Source of the DNA: Enterovibrio norvegicus FF-33
Lineage (GTDB): Bacteria > Pseudomonadota > Gammaproteobacteria > Enterobacterales > Vibrionaceae
Direction of reading: 5' to 3'
Assembly: GCF_000286835.2 (NCBI RefSeq)
Contig: NZ_AJYD02000011.1
Coordinates: forward strand, 74,784-138,783
Length of the DNA: 64,000 nt
The notes beneath the pieces are model-generated. The model did no database searches. It was not told the DNA's origin and saw nothing but the letters and a program-made list of their open reading frames with translations. The position numbers were made by a program, and so were the translations under genes. Position 1 is the stretch's first letter. Every line of letters starts with the position of its first letter. Shown piece after piece: positions 42,301 through 54,800 of the stretch.

Positions 42301-42337
42301 AAAAAAGAAATGTCCCGTCACGGGTTTAGTCACGGGA
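42301..42337 (-). terminator. Possible terminator or attenuator between the nitrilase gene and tldD
   Basis: On the minus strand, TCCCGT (42337-42332) pairs with ACGGGA (42318-42313) and is followed by CATTTCTTTTTT. The octamer CCCGTGAC occurs twice within the structure. The T run starts 4 nt from the stem, so efficiency may be partial. Confidence 0.45.
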
Positions 42338-42359
42338 TTAATAATGAATTGAGGTTGCG

Positions 42360-43178
42360 CTATTTCATCACGCATTGCAACTGAGCATGCTGTAATAGCG
42401 GCATTTTGCTGCGTATCGCGCTGTTAGAAGCCAAATCCACATCGGCCCACGCAGTGCCAATATTGTTGTTTAGCTCGCACGCAACTTGCCCCCAAGGGTC
42501 AATAATCATTGAGTGCCCATAAGTTTCGCGTCCGCCTTGATGCTCACCGCATTGCGCTGCTGCAAGTACCCAACACTGGGTCTCAATGGCACGAGCACGA
42601 AGTAAAACTTCCCAATGCGCCGCACCCGTTACCTTGGTAAACGCCGCAGGCACAACAATGATGTCAGCGCCGCGCTGACGAAGTGCCGCGTAAAGTTGCG
42701 GGAAGCGAATGTCGTAACATATGGATAAGCCAAGCATGCCAAATGGCGTATCAACCAGTGCAAGATTTTCACCGGCACGGAAAGTATCTGACTCGCGATA
42801 ACTGCGATGATTATCCGCAATATCAACATCAAACATGTGCAGCTTTTCGTAAGAAGCACGCAAATTGCCGGCAGCGTCATAGACTAAACACGTGGTACTC
42901 AATGTGCCGTCATGATTACGGATCGGAAACGAACCCATCACTAGCCAAATACCGAGTTCAAACGCTAACTCTGATAATCGCTTTTGAAGCGGACCATGGC
43001 CCAATTCTTCTGCATACTTCTCATAGTCTTCTTTGCGGCCGAAAACGAGTGCATTTTCAGGCGTCAAAATCAAACGGGCACCTTGTGCTTGTAAATGCTT
43101 GAGCTGACTTTCCAGCACATCAAGGTTATCTTCAGCATTTACACCCGAGTTCATTTGTACAACACCAAACTTGGTCAT
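42360..43178 (-). CDS. Carbon-nitrogen hydrolase family protein (Nit/deaminated glutathione amidase-like)
   Basis: This 272-residue nitrilase-superfamily amidase has the catalytic triad Glu (TPENAL, about 41), Lys (YEKLHMFD, about 112) and Cys (LSICYDIRFP, about 154). The LHMFDVDI segment and overall length match the Nit1/Nit2/YbeM branch, whose members hydrolyse deaminated glutathione; that substrate is inferred from family. It is cytoplasmic, with no signal peptide. It begins 2 bp after yhdP and lies between yhdP and tldD, where E. coli has no gene. Confidence 0.92.
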   Translation of the reverse strand: MTKFGVVQMNSGVNAEDNLDVLESQLKHLQAQGARLILTPENALVFGRKEDYEKYAEELGHGPLQKRLSELAFELGIWLVMGSFPIRNHDGTLSTTCLVYDAAGNLRASYEKLHMFDVDIADNHRSYRESDTFRAGENLALVDTPFGMLGLSICYDIRFPQLYAALRQRGADIIVVPAAFTKVTGAAHWEVLLRARAIETQCWVLAAAQCGEHQGGRETYGHSMIIDPWGQVACELNNNIGTAWADVDLASNSAIRSKMPLLQHAQLQCVMK

Positions 43179-43180
43179 TA

Positions 43181-46100
43181 CTATTTGCTCCCTTGCTGCT
43201 CGGTACGCAGGCGCTCTGTGGCCTGCTCCGGTAACGTCACTTCGCTTGAACTTCGCGACACTTCCCTGACTAATGGGTCATCAATTGCCCCAGTTACTTG
43301 ATATCGGACTTGCGTAAACGCATCCACGACAGGCGAGAGAACGGTTGTCACCGCCAAGACATAGAGCGCAGTCTGAGGCGCCACAGCAAACGCGGTTAAG
43401 ACCGGAATGCCCGACGTTATATCAGGGATGAAGCGCACCTCAGCATTTACCTGATTTTTCACCAGATTCGCTATCCCTTTAATAAACATATCACCTGCCA
43501 GCGCTTTCATCTGGATATTATCCGTGACAACGACCCCGTTAGTGATTGATGCGCTACCGCTGATCTCATCAAAAGCAAGACCATCCTCAAACACGCCGGT
43601 AAAGTCGAGCTGCATTTTTCGCAGAATAGAATCTAGGCTAAACAGACCAAGCAAGCGCCCTGCGCCACCCACACCGCTGACGTATCCATCTTCTATCTTG
43701 GTCTCTAACATACCGTTCAAACTGGCGATATCCATCGACCACGGCGCCCCCTCAAAGCGCAGATCGCCTTTGGTTTTTACGCTGGCATCTTGAATGCCCC
43801 CCGTCACCGCAAAGCGCCCCATCAAATCGCTGCTGTTTTCACCCTGAATATCAAAAGTTAACTGACTCTTGTTTATCCCTTGAGGGGTAATTTCCCAATC
43901 ACCATTGGCCGTTAATTGGGTACTACCGCTGCCGAGGTTAAATTTGGATAACGTCAGTTTTTCACCCGATTTCAAAAGCTGTGATTCCACACGACCAATA
44001 CGATAGCCTTGCAGCCACAATTCGTTGATCACGAGATCGGTCGAGGGGATTTTCGCCATCAACGCGCGATCCATATCAGTTGCGGTCGGGTTTTTCTTTG
44101 TCGAATCGCGCAGTTTTACGTCATCATCTAGATCAATATTGAGGAATAAATGCTCGATAGAGACGGTTAGGAATTTATCTTCATCCCACCACGCATCACC
44201 TGAGAGCTCCTCACTGCCCACAAGAATATGGAAGCCATCACTTTTCTCTCTAGCAGCCAGCGAGAAATGGTTAAACGTCAGCTCACCAGCTAGGACTTTT
44301 TCCGCTTTCACGTTCACTCGAGAAGGCGAAGGCACGTTAACTGGCATTTCCTGCTTCTTACCTACCAGGCTTTGCTGGTAACGGGCAAGTACTTCCTTCC
44401 ATGCCAAAACATCCAGTAAGGGAACATCCACGCTCACAGCATTGCCAGAAAGCGGCTTTAACGAGAGCTCTCCTTCTCCCATGAGTATTCGGCTGCGCGT
44501 AATCGTGGGTTTCTCACCACTGATATCCACGTCCGCTTGGTATTTGAGTTGCGGTAGCTCGACTTGCCCGACCAAAGCTTGCCCATTCCCCGACGCTTTG
44601 AGGTAGCCATGGCCTTTAATAAATGACGACTTTTCAAGTGGTGCAGGCAGGTTCACATCCATTTGAGTGAGGTCTGCATCCAAAAGTACATCGTAGGTAA
44701 AACCAATGTCTCGCAATGCAATACCGACATCAAGATCCCATGATGAGCGTCCTTCAATGAAATCAAGATCCGGCAATTCCAGCGCAGCTTTTAGCTTATC
44801 GGCCTGCCATTTTCCTGCAATGTCGATATTGACCAAGTAATTATCCGCTTCACTTTCCCCTTTAAACCCAACGCTAATAGGCTGATTGAGCAAATTGGCT
44901 TTAAGGTTTTTTGCCCAAATCAAATCGTTATCAAACTCTAGTTTGCCTTTCACGTTGTTAAGGGTGATTGGCGGGCTAACAATCGCCACCTTGCTATCAT
45001 TTAATGAAGCGGAACCCTTAACGCTGACATCATCTCCATTGAGCGGAATAGCCAACGAGATGTCGCCCATGACCTGGCCATCTACCTGTACATGGGTCAG
45101 TGCTGCGCCGACTGAATCAACCAATGGTGTTGCGAGCATATATTGGTGCAAATCTTTACCGCTAGAAGCGATTTTTGCATCAATAAACAATTTGCCATTC
45201 TCATTGCTGAGCGACGGAATTTCACCTTTCAGATCATAGCCTCGGGCACCCATCAGATCGACGTTACTGGCTTCCAAGAAAAGCGTGTCGTTTTGAAACA
45301 ATAAATCGAGATCGAGACCTGTCAGCGTCGGCCATTGGGTATCGAAGCTAAATTTTGCATTTCTGATCGGCACAAATGCTTGAAAAACGCCTTGATGCTC
45401 TGGGTAAGGGAATGTACTGAAATCGCCGTACCACACCAATTTAGCAAGATCCGCTTGCCCGCCTCTAATAGCCGCAGAAAGAAAGTCCGTCAGATCATGA
45501 CCGAGTGCCAAGGTCGGTAAATAGCGCCATGTTTCCCCAGCATCACTCAGACTCGCTTCGGCGTAAAAAGCCAGCCAACTGTTTCCTTCAAACGGAATAT
45601 CGAGTTTAAACTCACCCACTACATCCAAATGCGGAGAGCGCACGGCAACACTGTCTGACCAAATCACAACGCGATCGTCGTTATAGTCCCAAAACGCCGT
45701 GACATCACCTTGCTTAATATCCAATGGCGCTTGGAAAAACTCGCCATAAGGTAAGGTGTCATCTTGCATTGCCAGCGTCACTTTGCCGTTGGTCCCTTCG
45801 CCAACCAACGCCAATTGAAGCTTGTGCACTTCTGGTAAATAGCTCCAGTGTTTAAATGCTAGATCCTCAAACGTCGCCGAGTAAGCAATATCTGATGTTG
45901 TTGGCTTAGTAATACGAATGTCTTTTGCTTGTCCTGATGGTGCGAGGGAGGTGATGGCCTGCTCTACGCCGGAAGGAATATCGAACACTTCCCTCAGTGG
46001 CAGCAATAAAGGCAGGTCTAGCATCGCCAGATTCATCTTCCATTCATTGTCAGAAAATTCAGCACGCAGCCCCGGATCGGGCCAAAGCTCCTTTCCGGTT

Positions 46101-47053
46101 TTAATCGCTAGATTATCTGTCGCCACTCGCCAGCCCGCATCGTCTGACCGTTCCAGGAGGATATGGCCGTTCTCAATCGAGACCGACTGCAACGTATCAT
46201 GCGCTTGCAACGAGGGCGTCTTTGAATGCCACGCCATGGCGCTGTTGGTTAGGCTCACTAGCGCAGTTTTTGGCATACCATCTGCAACCGTTAACCACGC
46301 CTCACCCGCCACTTTCGCATGCGATAAAGTGATCTTTGGATTAATGAATTTGGCAATCCAAGCCCGTAAAGATACGTCCTCAGCATGAAGGTAAAAATCA
46401 CCATCGAGTGAGCCAAGCCCATTGCTTTCCGTGAAGACACCACGAATATCGACCTGATTGAGCGATGTTCCAACCACACTCACCACGCCTTGAACATGAT
46501 GTTGACCGGATTGGTTATCCCAACGCAGTGACTCAATGTTGATGGTTTTACGCTCGTCAGACGGTGACATCACAGTGACGCGAGCATTGTGAACCGCAAA
46601 CTGTCCCAGTCCTACTAAGAACAAGCGCTCTAGCTGTGTTTTTAAGCTGCCATCAGGGGTGTTTTTTCGTTCAGGTATTTGCGTAACGTCAACATTCAAC
46701 CCATCAATACTGATATTGGAAAACGTTGGCTCTCGACGCTGCAAGCTGGCAAACAGGTCGAATTGCATGTCGATGCTGTCAGCCGTAAGAATTTTTTGCC
46801 CGCCCTCTGTCGAAGAAAGCGAGAAATCATGGAGGGATAACGAGGGCACCAGATAGCGCCAATGCCCTTTAAATGTGCTGAATTCGACGTGAAAACCACT
46901 GGCATCACTTGCCCAACGCTGGATAGGCGCCTTGGCCGTATCCAAATTGGGTAAAACAAGCCGCATGGCAGCAGTCAAAATAGCGATAGCCACCAGCAGA
47001 ACAACTACCAGCCAAGTGACAATTGCGCCTAAACGCCTGGCAAATCTCACCAT
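43181..47053 (-). CDS. yhdP: AsmA-like outer-membrane phospholipid transport protein YhdP
   Basis: This 1290-residue protein has a single N-terminal membrane span (about 12-35) and a very long periplasmic beta-rich region ending in the AsmA-like/DUF3971 domains (C-terminal GGIQDASVKTKGDLRFEGAPW, DFTGVFEDGLAFDEISGSASI). YhdP, TamB and YdbH act redundantly in moving phospholipid to the outer membrane in E. coli. The length is normal for the family. It follows rng by about 50 bp, as in enterics. Confidence 0.95.
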   Translation of the reverse strand: MVRFARRLGAIVTWLVVVLLVAIAILTAAMRLVLPNLDTAKAPIQRWASDASGFHVEFSTFKGHWRYLVPSLSLHDFSLSSTEGGQKILTADSIDMQFDLFASLQRREPTFSNISIDGLNVDVTQIPERKNTPDGSLKTQLERLFLVGLGQFAVHNARVTVMSPSDERKTINIESLRWDNQSGQHHVQGVVSVVGTSLNQVDIRGVFTESNGLGSLDGDFYLHAEDVSLRAWIAKFINPKITLSHAKVAGEAWLTVADGMPKTALVSLTNSAMAWHSKTPSLQAHDTLQSVSIENGHILLERSDDAGWRVATDNLAIKTGKELWPDPGLRAEFSDNEWKMNLAMLDLPLLLPLREVFDIPSGVEQAITSLAPSGQAKDIRITKPTTSDIAYSATFEDLAFKHWSYLPEVHKLQLALVGEGTNGKVTLAMQDDTLPYGEFFQAPLDIKQGDVTAFWDYNDDRVVIWSDSVAVRSPHLDVVGEFKLDIPFEGNSWLAFYAEASLSDAGETWRYLPTLALGHDLTDFLSAAIRGGQADLAKLVWYGDFSTFPYPEHQGVFQAFVPIRNAKFSFDTQWPTLTGLDLDLLFQNDTLFLEASNVDLMGARGYDLKGEIPSLSNENGKLFIDAKIASSGKDLHQYMLATPLVDSVGAALTHVQVDGQVMGDISLAIPLNGDDVSVKGSASLNDSKVAIVSPPITLNNVKGKLEFDNDLIWAKNLKANLLNQPISVGFKGESEADNYLVNIDIAGKWQADKLKAALELPDLDFIEGRSSWDLDVGIALRDIGFTYDVLLDADLTQMDVNLPAPLEKSSFIKGHGYLKASGNGQALVGQVELPQLKYQADVDISGEKPTITRSRILMGEGELSLKPLSGNAVSVDVPLLDVLAWKEVLARYQQSLVGKKQEMPVNVPSPSRVNVKAEKVLAGELTFNHFSLAAREKSDGFHILVGSEELSGDAWWDEDKFLTVSIEHLFLNIDLDDDVKLRDSTKKNPTATDMDRALMAKIPSTDLVINELWLQGYRIGRVESQLLKSGEKLTLSKFNLGSGSTQLTANGDWEITPQGINKSQLTFDIQGENSSDLMGRFAVTGGIQDASVKTKGDLRFEGAPWSMDIASLNGMLETKIEDGYVSGVGGAGRLLGLFSLDSILRKMQLDFTGVFEDGLAFDEISGSASITNGVVVTDNIQMKALAGDMFIKGIANLVKNQVNAEVRFIPDITSGIPVLTAFAVAPQTALYVLAVTTVLSPVVDAFTQVRYQVTGAIDDPLVREVSRSSSEVTLPEQATERLRTEQQGSK

Positions 47054-47104
47054 GTTACTCTATTCACCGTGCCACTATTCATCACGCTAAATCTGCGCCC
47101 ATCA

Positions 47105-48574
47105 CTACATCATGACCACATCAAACTGCTCTTGGGTATACAGCGGCTCAACATGGACTTTGACTTGCTTACCGATAAAGACTTCTAGCTCAGCGACAGC
47201 ATGAGACTCTTCACCTTCCAGTGCCTCACCGACAGCAGGTGATGCATACACAACAAATTTGTCGGCATCGTAAGCGCGATTAACGCGGGTAATTTCACGC
47301 AGCACTTCATAACACACGGTTTCTACCGTTTTAACCGAACCACGTCCGACACAGGTTGGGCACTGTCCACACAGCACGTGTTCTATGCTTTCGCGGGTAC
47401 GCTTACGTGTCATTTCCACCAAACCAAGTTGAGTGAAACCATTGATGTTGGTTTTAACGCGGTCTTTTTGCAGCGCTTGCTCAAGCGATTGAACCACACG
47501 CTGACGGTGCTCATCAGAAATCATATCAATGAAATCGATAATGATAATGCCACCGAGGTTACGCAAACGAAGCTGACGGGCGATGGCCTTTGTCGCTTCA
47601 GTATTGGTGTTGAAAATTGTCTCTTCGAGGTTTCGACGACCAACAAACGCACCCGTATTAATGTCGATAGTTGTCATCGCCTCGGTCTGATCGATGATGA
47701 TGTAGCCGCCAGATTTCAATTCAACTTTACGATCCAATGAGCGCTGAATTTCATTTTCTGTGTCATACATGTCGAAGATAGGCTGCTCGCCAGTGTAAAG
47801 CTCTAGCTTATCCGTCAGCTCAGGAACGAACTCTTCCGTAAACTCACGCAGTGCTTCCATACCCGTGCGGGAATCAACACGAATAATGCTCAGTTCCGTT
47901 CCAACAAAGTCACGCAGAATACGCTGAGCCAAACCCAGTTCGCCATATAACATAGATTTTGACGGGCGCTTCGAGCGACGTTCAATCACTTTGTTCCACA
48001 AGCGCTTGAGGAAAGCCGCATCTTGATTCATCTCTTCATCAGAGGCACCTTCTGCTGCGGTTCGGATAATAAAACCACCCAAATCATCACAGTAACGCGA
48101 CACGATTTTTTTCAGACGATCGCGCTCTTTCTCGCTCTCAATACGCTGTGAAACCCCAACATGGGATGCCCCTGGCATAAAGACTAAATAACGGGAGGGT
48201 AAGGTGATATCCGTAGTCAGGCGCGCGCCTTTGGTTCCTAGCGGGTCTTTAACCACTTGCACCACGATGTCTTGTCCTTGACGGACCAACTCAGAAATGT
48301 CGCGAACCTGAAATTGCTGCTTTTCGTTTTCTGACACACATTCGGTATGAGGAACAATGTCTGACGCATGAAGAAAGGCGGCCTTATCAAGACCAATATC
48401 CACGAATGCGGCCTGCATGCCAGGAAGTACTCGACTGACTTTACCTTTGTAAATATTGCCGACAATACCGCGCTTCGCTTCACGCTCAATATGAATTTCC
48501 TGAAGGCTACCACCCTCAATCATGGCAACTCGGGTTTCCGTAGGCGTAACGTTGATCAATAACTCTGCGTTCAT
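47105..48574 (-). CDS. rng: Ribonuclease G
   Basis: RNase G is an RNase E-family endonuclease that matures the 16S rRNA 5' end and decays some mRNAs. The 489-residue protein has an N-terminal S1 domain ([31 protein letters not shown], about 38-70), the 5' sensor, the DNase I-like catalytic part with [10 protein letters not shown] and IIIDFIDM, and the zinc-link CGQCPTC. It lacks the long RNase E C-terminal scaffold. It overlaps maf by 4 bp. Confidence 0.97.
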   Translation of the reverse strand: MNAELLINVTPTETRVAMIEGGSLQEIHIEREAKRGIVGNIYKGKVSRVLPGMQAAFVDIGLDKAAFLHASDIVPHTECVSENEKQQFQVRDISELVRQGQDIVVQVVKDPLGTKGARLTTDITLPSRYLVFMPGASHVGVSQRIESEKERDRLKKIVSRYCDDLGGFIIRTAAEGASDEEMNQDAAFLKRLWNKVIERRSKRPSKSMLYGELGLAQRILRDFVGTELSIIRVDSRTGMEALREFTEEFVPELTDKLELYTGEQPIFDMYDTENEIQRSLDRKVELKSGGYIIIDQTEAMTTIDINTGAFVGRRNLEETIFNTNTEATKAIARQLRLRNLGGIIIIDFIDMISDEHRQRVVQSLEQALQKDRVKTNINGFTQLGLVEMTRKRTRESIEHVLCGQCPTCVGRGSVKTVETVCYEVLREITRVNRAYDADKFVVYASPAVGEALEGEESHAVAELEVFIGKQVKVHVEPLYTQEQFDVVMM

Positions 48575-49158
48575 AGGGATTCACCACATAATTTTTGGAA
48601 TTCTTTCAACAGAGCATCTGTCTCGTAAAGTGGCAAGCCCACCACAGCATGGTAACTGCCGTCGATACGTATGACGAAACGGCCACCCAGCCCTTGAATT
48701 GCGTAACTGCCAGCTTTATCGCAAGGCTCGCCACTTTGCCAATAGGCATCAATTTCCTCGACGCACAATGGCTTAAACCATACCTGAGTTGTGACAAGCG
48801 TCGTGAGTGATTGGTTCCTGTCGGCCAAAGTGACTGCCGTCATAACTTGATGCTGACGCCCAGAGAGCATACTCAGCATACGGCGAGAATCATTAAGATC
48901 TCTGGGTTTTTCCAACACATCGCCATCACACACCACGATGGTGTCCGAACCCAAAACAGGATGTGGAGATGGCGCAACCAGCACGCCAGCCTTTGCTTTA
49001 TCAAGTGACAAACGGCGGACATAGTCCGCCGCTTCTTCATGGGGTTGTCGTTGCTCTTCTACGTCAACGCTCAGCACAGAGAAGGATACGGAGAGCTGTT
49101 CAAGCAACGCCTTCCTGCGAGGTGAAGCAGACGCGAGGTAAAGCTGAATATCTGCCAT
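48571..49158 (-). CDS. maf: Maf-family nucleoside triphosphate pyrophosphatase (YhdE type)
   Basis: This 195-residue Maf-fold protein opens with [15 protein letters not shown] and has [12 protein letters not shown] and [13 protein letters not shown]. The YhdE branch acts on dTTP, UTP and modified pyrimidine triphosphates and is linked to division arrest when overproduced. The branch assignment follows from its place between mreD and rng. It starts 12 bp after mreD. Confidence 0.94.
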   Translation of the reverse strand: MADIQLYLASASPRRKALLEQLSVSFSVLSVDVEEQRQPHEEAADYVRRLSLDKAKAGVLVAPSPHPVLGSDTIVVCDGDVLEKPRDLNDSRRMLSMLSGRQHQVMTAVTLADRNQSLTTLVTTQVWFKPLCVEEIDAYWQSGEPCDKAGSYAIQGLGGRFVIRIDGSYHAVVGLPLYETDALLKEFQKLCGESL

Positions 49159-49170
49159 TGCTTCTCCAGA

Positions 49171-49659
49171 TTATCGGATAGAAAACTGACGGCGAACCCG
49201 TCGCAGCAATAAAAATAGCCAAGGCCACAATAAGAAGTTAAGCACACCCGCCCAAAGCTGTGTTGGATCAAACTGCACGTTGGACACCAAGTATTCTGCC
49301 CAAAACTCTAACACCTTCCCGGCTAAAGTCAGCAAGGCCAAAATGGCGGCTTGTTGCCACAAAGACATGTTGCGTAGCATCTGGAAGTTCAGCGCGACAA
49401 TGTAGACTAGAACAGACATCATCAAACCGCGCACGCCCAGTGTTGAACCGAGCATGAGGTCCCACAGTAAGCCAACCACAAGAGCTGTACCCACATTCAC
49501 ACGATGTGGCAAGGCGAGTACCCAGTAGAAAGCCACCAATAGCACCCAAGAAGGACGAAAAGGCGCGAGCTCTCCAGGCCAAGGAGCCGCTTGCAAAATC
49601 AAAGCAACAACAAACGAGAGCCAGATGAACACATGACCGCGAAACGTAGAATTAGCCAT
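49171..49659 (-). CDS. mreD: Rod shape-determining protein MreD
   Basis: This 162-residue inner-membrane protein has about five hydrophobic segments and the family motif LPHRVNVGTALVVGLLWDLMLGSTLGVRG (spanning about 50-78). It is part of the elongasome with MreB and MreC. Its start overlaps the mreC stop by 8 bp. Confidence 0.96.
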   Translation of the reverse strand: MANSTFRGHVFIWLSFVVALILQAAPWPGELAPFRPSWVLLVAFYWVLALPHRVNVGTALVVGLLWDLMLGSTLGVRGLMMSVLVYIVALNFQMLRNMSLWQQAAILALLTLAGKVLEFWAEYLVSNVQFDPTQLWAGVLNFLLWPWLFLLLRRVRRQFSIR

Positions 49660-50632
49660 TGGTTATCTCTTTTTGTGCATCTGCTGCAGGTGCTTGTTGT
49701 TCGGCTTCTGGCCTTTGGCCTTCAGGCATTTTCTTATCGGTCTCTGGCGCTAAATCGCCTTCGGCGTTAAGCGACATATTCGCTTCGGCTGCCGGAGCAT
49801 GACCTTTTTCAACATTGCTTGGCCATACCAACAACAGATAACGCAGACGATCAAACTGCACTTCAGGCTTAGAATCTACCTGTGCAAACGGACGACGATT
49901 GTCAAAAGAAAACGACGTCACTTTCGCCACTGGGTAGCCTTCAGGAAACACGCCACCCAAGCCAGACGTCACTAACATATCGCCAGGTTCAATATCCGCA
50001 CTGCTTGGAATGTTCTCAAGCTGAATATTGTCAGTTTGCCCACGACCTGCTGCGATAACACGTACGTCGTTACGCACGACTTGAACAGGAATAGCGTGGG
50101 TTGGGTCGGTGATCAACAGCACTCGGCTATTGTGAGCACCAACGTAAGAAATTTGCCCAACAATCCCGCGTTCATTAATCACGGGTTGTCCTTCGTATAC
50201 GCCGTTTGTTCGCCCTTTATCGATCATGACCTGATGCTTGTAAGGGTCAGAATCGACTGCCATCACCTCTGCCACCATTTTGCGTTCATCACGCACAAAC
50301 GGAGAACCAAGAAGTTCGCGCAATCGTTGATTCTCCTGCTCCATCTGATCAAACAGCAATTGGCTGCTGCGAAGCATCAAGACTTCTTCTTTCAACTGGG
50401 TGTTATCAATCAAAAGTTGTTGATGAGACGAAAATTGACGGAACAGGTTATCAAGGAGGTCTCGCGGCATATTCGACGCGTATTGCAGCGGAGCGACCAC
50501 TGAATTAAGCAGATAGCGAAAATTAGTGAAGGCACCAAGACGACTATCAGCCAGCATAAGGCTGGCTGATATCAAAAGAGCAAACAACAGGCGTAATTGT
50601 AAAGATGGCCCACGGCCAAACATTGGTTTCAT
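49652..50632 (-). CDS. mreC: Rod shape-determining protein MreC
   Basis: MreC is a bitopic periplasmic scaffold that activates PBP2-RodA. The 326-residue protein has an N-terminal span (about 13-29), a coiled coil (LFDQMEQENQRLREL) and the beta domain with VMAVDSDPYKHQVMIDKG and GDMLVTSGLGGVFPEGYPVAKV. The C-terminal tail (from about 280) is disordered and rich in Pro, Ala and Gln, as in other vibrios. It lies 41 bp after mreB. Confidence 0.97.
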   Translation of the reverse strand: MKPMFGRGPSLQLRLLFALLISASLMLADSRLGAFTNFRYLLNSVVAPLQYASNMPRDLLDNLFRQFSSHQQLLIDNTQLKEEVLMLRSSQLLFDQMEQENQRLRELLGSPFVRDERKMVAEVMAVDSDPYKHQVMIDKGRTNGVYEGQPVINERGIVGQISYVGAHNSRVLLITDPTHAIPVQVVRNDVRVIAAGRGQTDNIQLENIPSSADIEPGDMLVTSGLGGVFPEGYPVAKVTSFSFDNRRPFAQVDSKPEVQFDRLRYLLLVWPSNVEKGHAPAAEANMSLNAEGDLAPETDKKMPEGQRPEAEQQAPAADAQKEITNG

Positions 50633-50673
50633 TCAGTTACAACCTGTTAAACCGATTAGTTGATCGAAGAGGT

Positions 50674-51726
<1,053 letters not shown>

Positions 51727-51764
51727 TTAATCCTGCAAGCGTTAAAATTCTTCAAATTGCGCTA

Positions 51765-51793
51765 AATGTACCAACGCAGACGGGGCGCGGCAA
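51765..51793 (-). promoter_or_regulatory. Predicted mreBCD promoter
   Basis: On the minus strand, TTGCCG (51793-51788) and TACATT (51770-51765) are 17 bp apart, with four of six matches each. The start would lie about 40 bp before the mreB ATG. Confidence 0.4.
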
Positions 51794-51798
51794 GGTGA

Positions 51799-51834
51799 TG
51801 ATCTACAAACCTGAATGAGATCAGTCTTTTTTTT
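51799..51834 (+). terminator. Plus-strand hairpin and T run at the end of mshQ
   Basis: TGATCT (51799-51804) pairs with AGATCA (51818-51823) around a 13-nt loop, then eight T at 51827-51834. The T run follows the stem only on the plus strand, where no gene is present. On the minus strand, where mshQ is read, there is no T run after the stem, so it does not look like an msh terminator. Confidence 0.35.
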
Positions 51835-54800
51835 CATTCCCCTGTCAAAGTGATGTTTTTTTCACCTTTATAGATAACCCGATCACTTCCTCGATAAAAA
51901 CCGAATGTTCCTATTGCAGAAGGATCATCATCAAACTGGGTTCCTTGCCAATTATGCTGTAACCAAGTTTGCGGCACCACACCACTGACAGCCTTATCCA
52001 GTTGCTGCCAGTAACGGAACTGCTCGCGGTTTAATCCTGAACTTTGGTCGGGTGCGATCACGTGAAAATCGGCACGGCCCTCTTTAACGTTTTTTGTAGC
52101 CACGACGTTTTTTGCATCGTCACGCAGCTCTATCTTAGCCTGTAAAGCGGCGTTATCACTGAACAACACGTCTTTCTTACCAATGTCCGTAGAAACAATT
52201 GTCGCGTTGTCTCGTGTATTGGTAACAAAGTGCGTGCCGTTAAAGACTTCGACTGCAACAGGCTGGGTTTGTTCATTCGTTAAATCTTGAGTTTCAGCGA
52301 AACCTTCAATGCGCATACGGCCAAAGAAGAAGTCGCCTTTGCCGAATTTGGCGCCGTCGCTTCCCCCTTTGGGGTTTGGAACATTTTCTACGCACTGAGC
52401 ACCGACATTTTCATCGCAGAACGTAAATCCCGTTCCGTCCCGATCCGGCGATTTAACCCCAACAGCAAAACGTAGCGATTCAAAAGGCCCATCCGGCAAA
52501 GCGCTTTTTTGCATCATCATGCTTCCATCAATCGCGACCTCGCTCGCTCGGCCAGCACCGGCTTTCCATTGCTGCGCAGCCTGCGAAGGCAATGCGGGAT
52601 GCTCCCATCGAGAGGTCAAATCAGTCGTATTGTGGAGCGCCCAGTCTTCAAACGCGGCTTTGTCGTTGGCACCCGAGAACAAGTGGTAATTTTTAACGGG
52701 CTTATTGTCCGTCGTCATCGCATTAATGACATAATTGCCACTAAACGGCTGCTCGAGATAGGTAAATCCTTTGCTCTCAGCATCGTAAGCTGGCTCAATA
52801 CCGGGGCTTATTTTCGCACTGAGCCCAAAATGGGAGGGATAAAAACGGCCAATTTCGCGTTCGCTAGGAGTGACCTCCATCCCTAGATAGGTAGATAGAA
52901 GTTCTGAATGAAATTTATAGCTACCCACATCATTGACGACAATATCGTTAAACGCATATCGTCCATTGACCGCATCAGTATGAGGCTTGGATAAGTCCCC
53001 AATAGAAACATCGTCTCCCCCTGCAGGTGCACTAATTTTCGCTGTGGGATTTAAAGCAACAGAAGCAGATGGTGCACCACCTTTCCAGAAGTTAGGTGTA
53101 CTTGCCCAATCAGAATCACAATGCTCTAGCCGCCATTGAATGACAGACGCCCCGCCTTTTTTAGGTCCTATCATATGTTCTTTACTCCAGATGATAGGTT
53201 TTAATGCCAAGCTGAATGACTCTCCCGCTTTTATAAATTTGTTGTCAGAACCAATCTCACTATCATCAGGCAACGAGGATCCTGCTTCACAGATCGCCAA
53301 CGTATAAGGGCGAGCATAAATAGTTGCTCGTGCTTTCTCAGGGGGAGTTTCAGGTAAGGGCTTTCGTTGATTATCTATATGTTCGATTATCTCTGCGCTT
53401 GGAGATAGCGCAACCTCTAAATCAACACTGATATGCCCCGCATCCAGATAGTCGATATCAATTTCTCCCACACCTTTTTTAAATTTAATTTCAGTGAGGT
53501 TATTCCCATCGCCAGTTTCAACACCATTGAGTACCGCTTTTCGCATCCCGGAATTTGGACTCTCGAAGTTAGTCTTGGTATTGAAGTAAAATTTTCCATC
53601 TATGCCTTCCTCAGTTTCACATTGCCCTCCTCCGATTGATGTAACTACTTTTATATTTACAGTATTTGTTTTACCAGCAATTAGTTCAACCGGCCTACCT
53701 TCGTTCACCAAATAGCCAGATGGGGAAAACGAGAAGGGGCCTGCAGAGCCCATAAGACTTTTTGCACTGGATGAGGTTGGGTCATAAAAACCAACAATAT
53801 CAATGCTTCCACCCCATCCGGACAATAGCAAGTTAGCAACGCCATTTTTTACTTCTACTTCTCTAAGAGATATGGCATGGCAAGTTTCTGTGGCGTCATC
53901 AGGTTTCGTCCAGCAAATATCCTTATTTTCTGACGTCACAAATACATCCAGGAGGCCATTTGCATTCCTGTTCAGATTACCGTTGGAATCTTTCACACTG
54001 AATGTTAATGGAATACGTTCGCAGGCGGATGCTGAATAAGAGATGGGAGAGATATCTAGCTGCTCGCCATAAAGTTCACCCGAGTAAACAATTTTTGCAT
54101 TGCCTTGCATGAAGATTTGTCGGGCTGTTACCGAGCCAAATAAAGTCCCATCCCATGGAATTTGCACCACTCCAGAGGAATAAACATAAGCTTTAATATC
54201 AGCAGGCGTATTAAACGTAAACATGTCCTCCACACTGACAGTCGGAGCTTCATTGAAAACATAGTTCTTTTCAAACTCTTGATTATGATGATAAAAAACA
54301 AGATTCCTTGGCTGCCCACTTGCATTAACATCATTGTCCCCCCCTGCGGAAAATTGGTTGACATGAATTTCAACCTCTCCGTTAACAACAAGCTTTGCGC
54401 CATTATTTAGTCGAAAGGAACCGAAGTAATAGATTCCTGGCTCAAGCGTTAACGTGGCACCATATACGGTGTAACTCGAGAATTTGTTATTTGATGATGT
54501 CAGCGTGCATTTCTTCCCCCACTGACAAGAGCCAGTTGCTGACCCGAACTCCTTGCTAGTGAGAAGCTCAAGACCGATATTAGCAGCTCTGTAATTCGGA
54601 GCATGGGTACAGGCAAACGTTTTAAAACCATCAGAACAAAATGTATTTTTTTCCCATGGCGGCGGATAAACATAACGCTCAAAGCCAATCTTAACTTTGT
54701 CCCGCCCAAACCACTCAACAACTCCCGTATCCGCCTTAAACGCAAAAACGGTGGTATTCATGCCAGCAGGGCTTTGAGCAGGACCCGGAAAGAGTGTATC

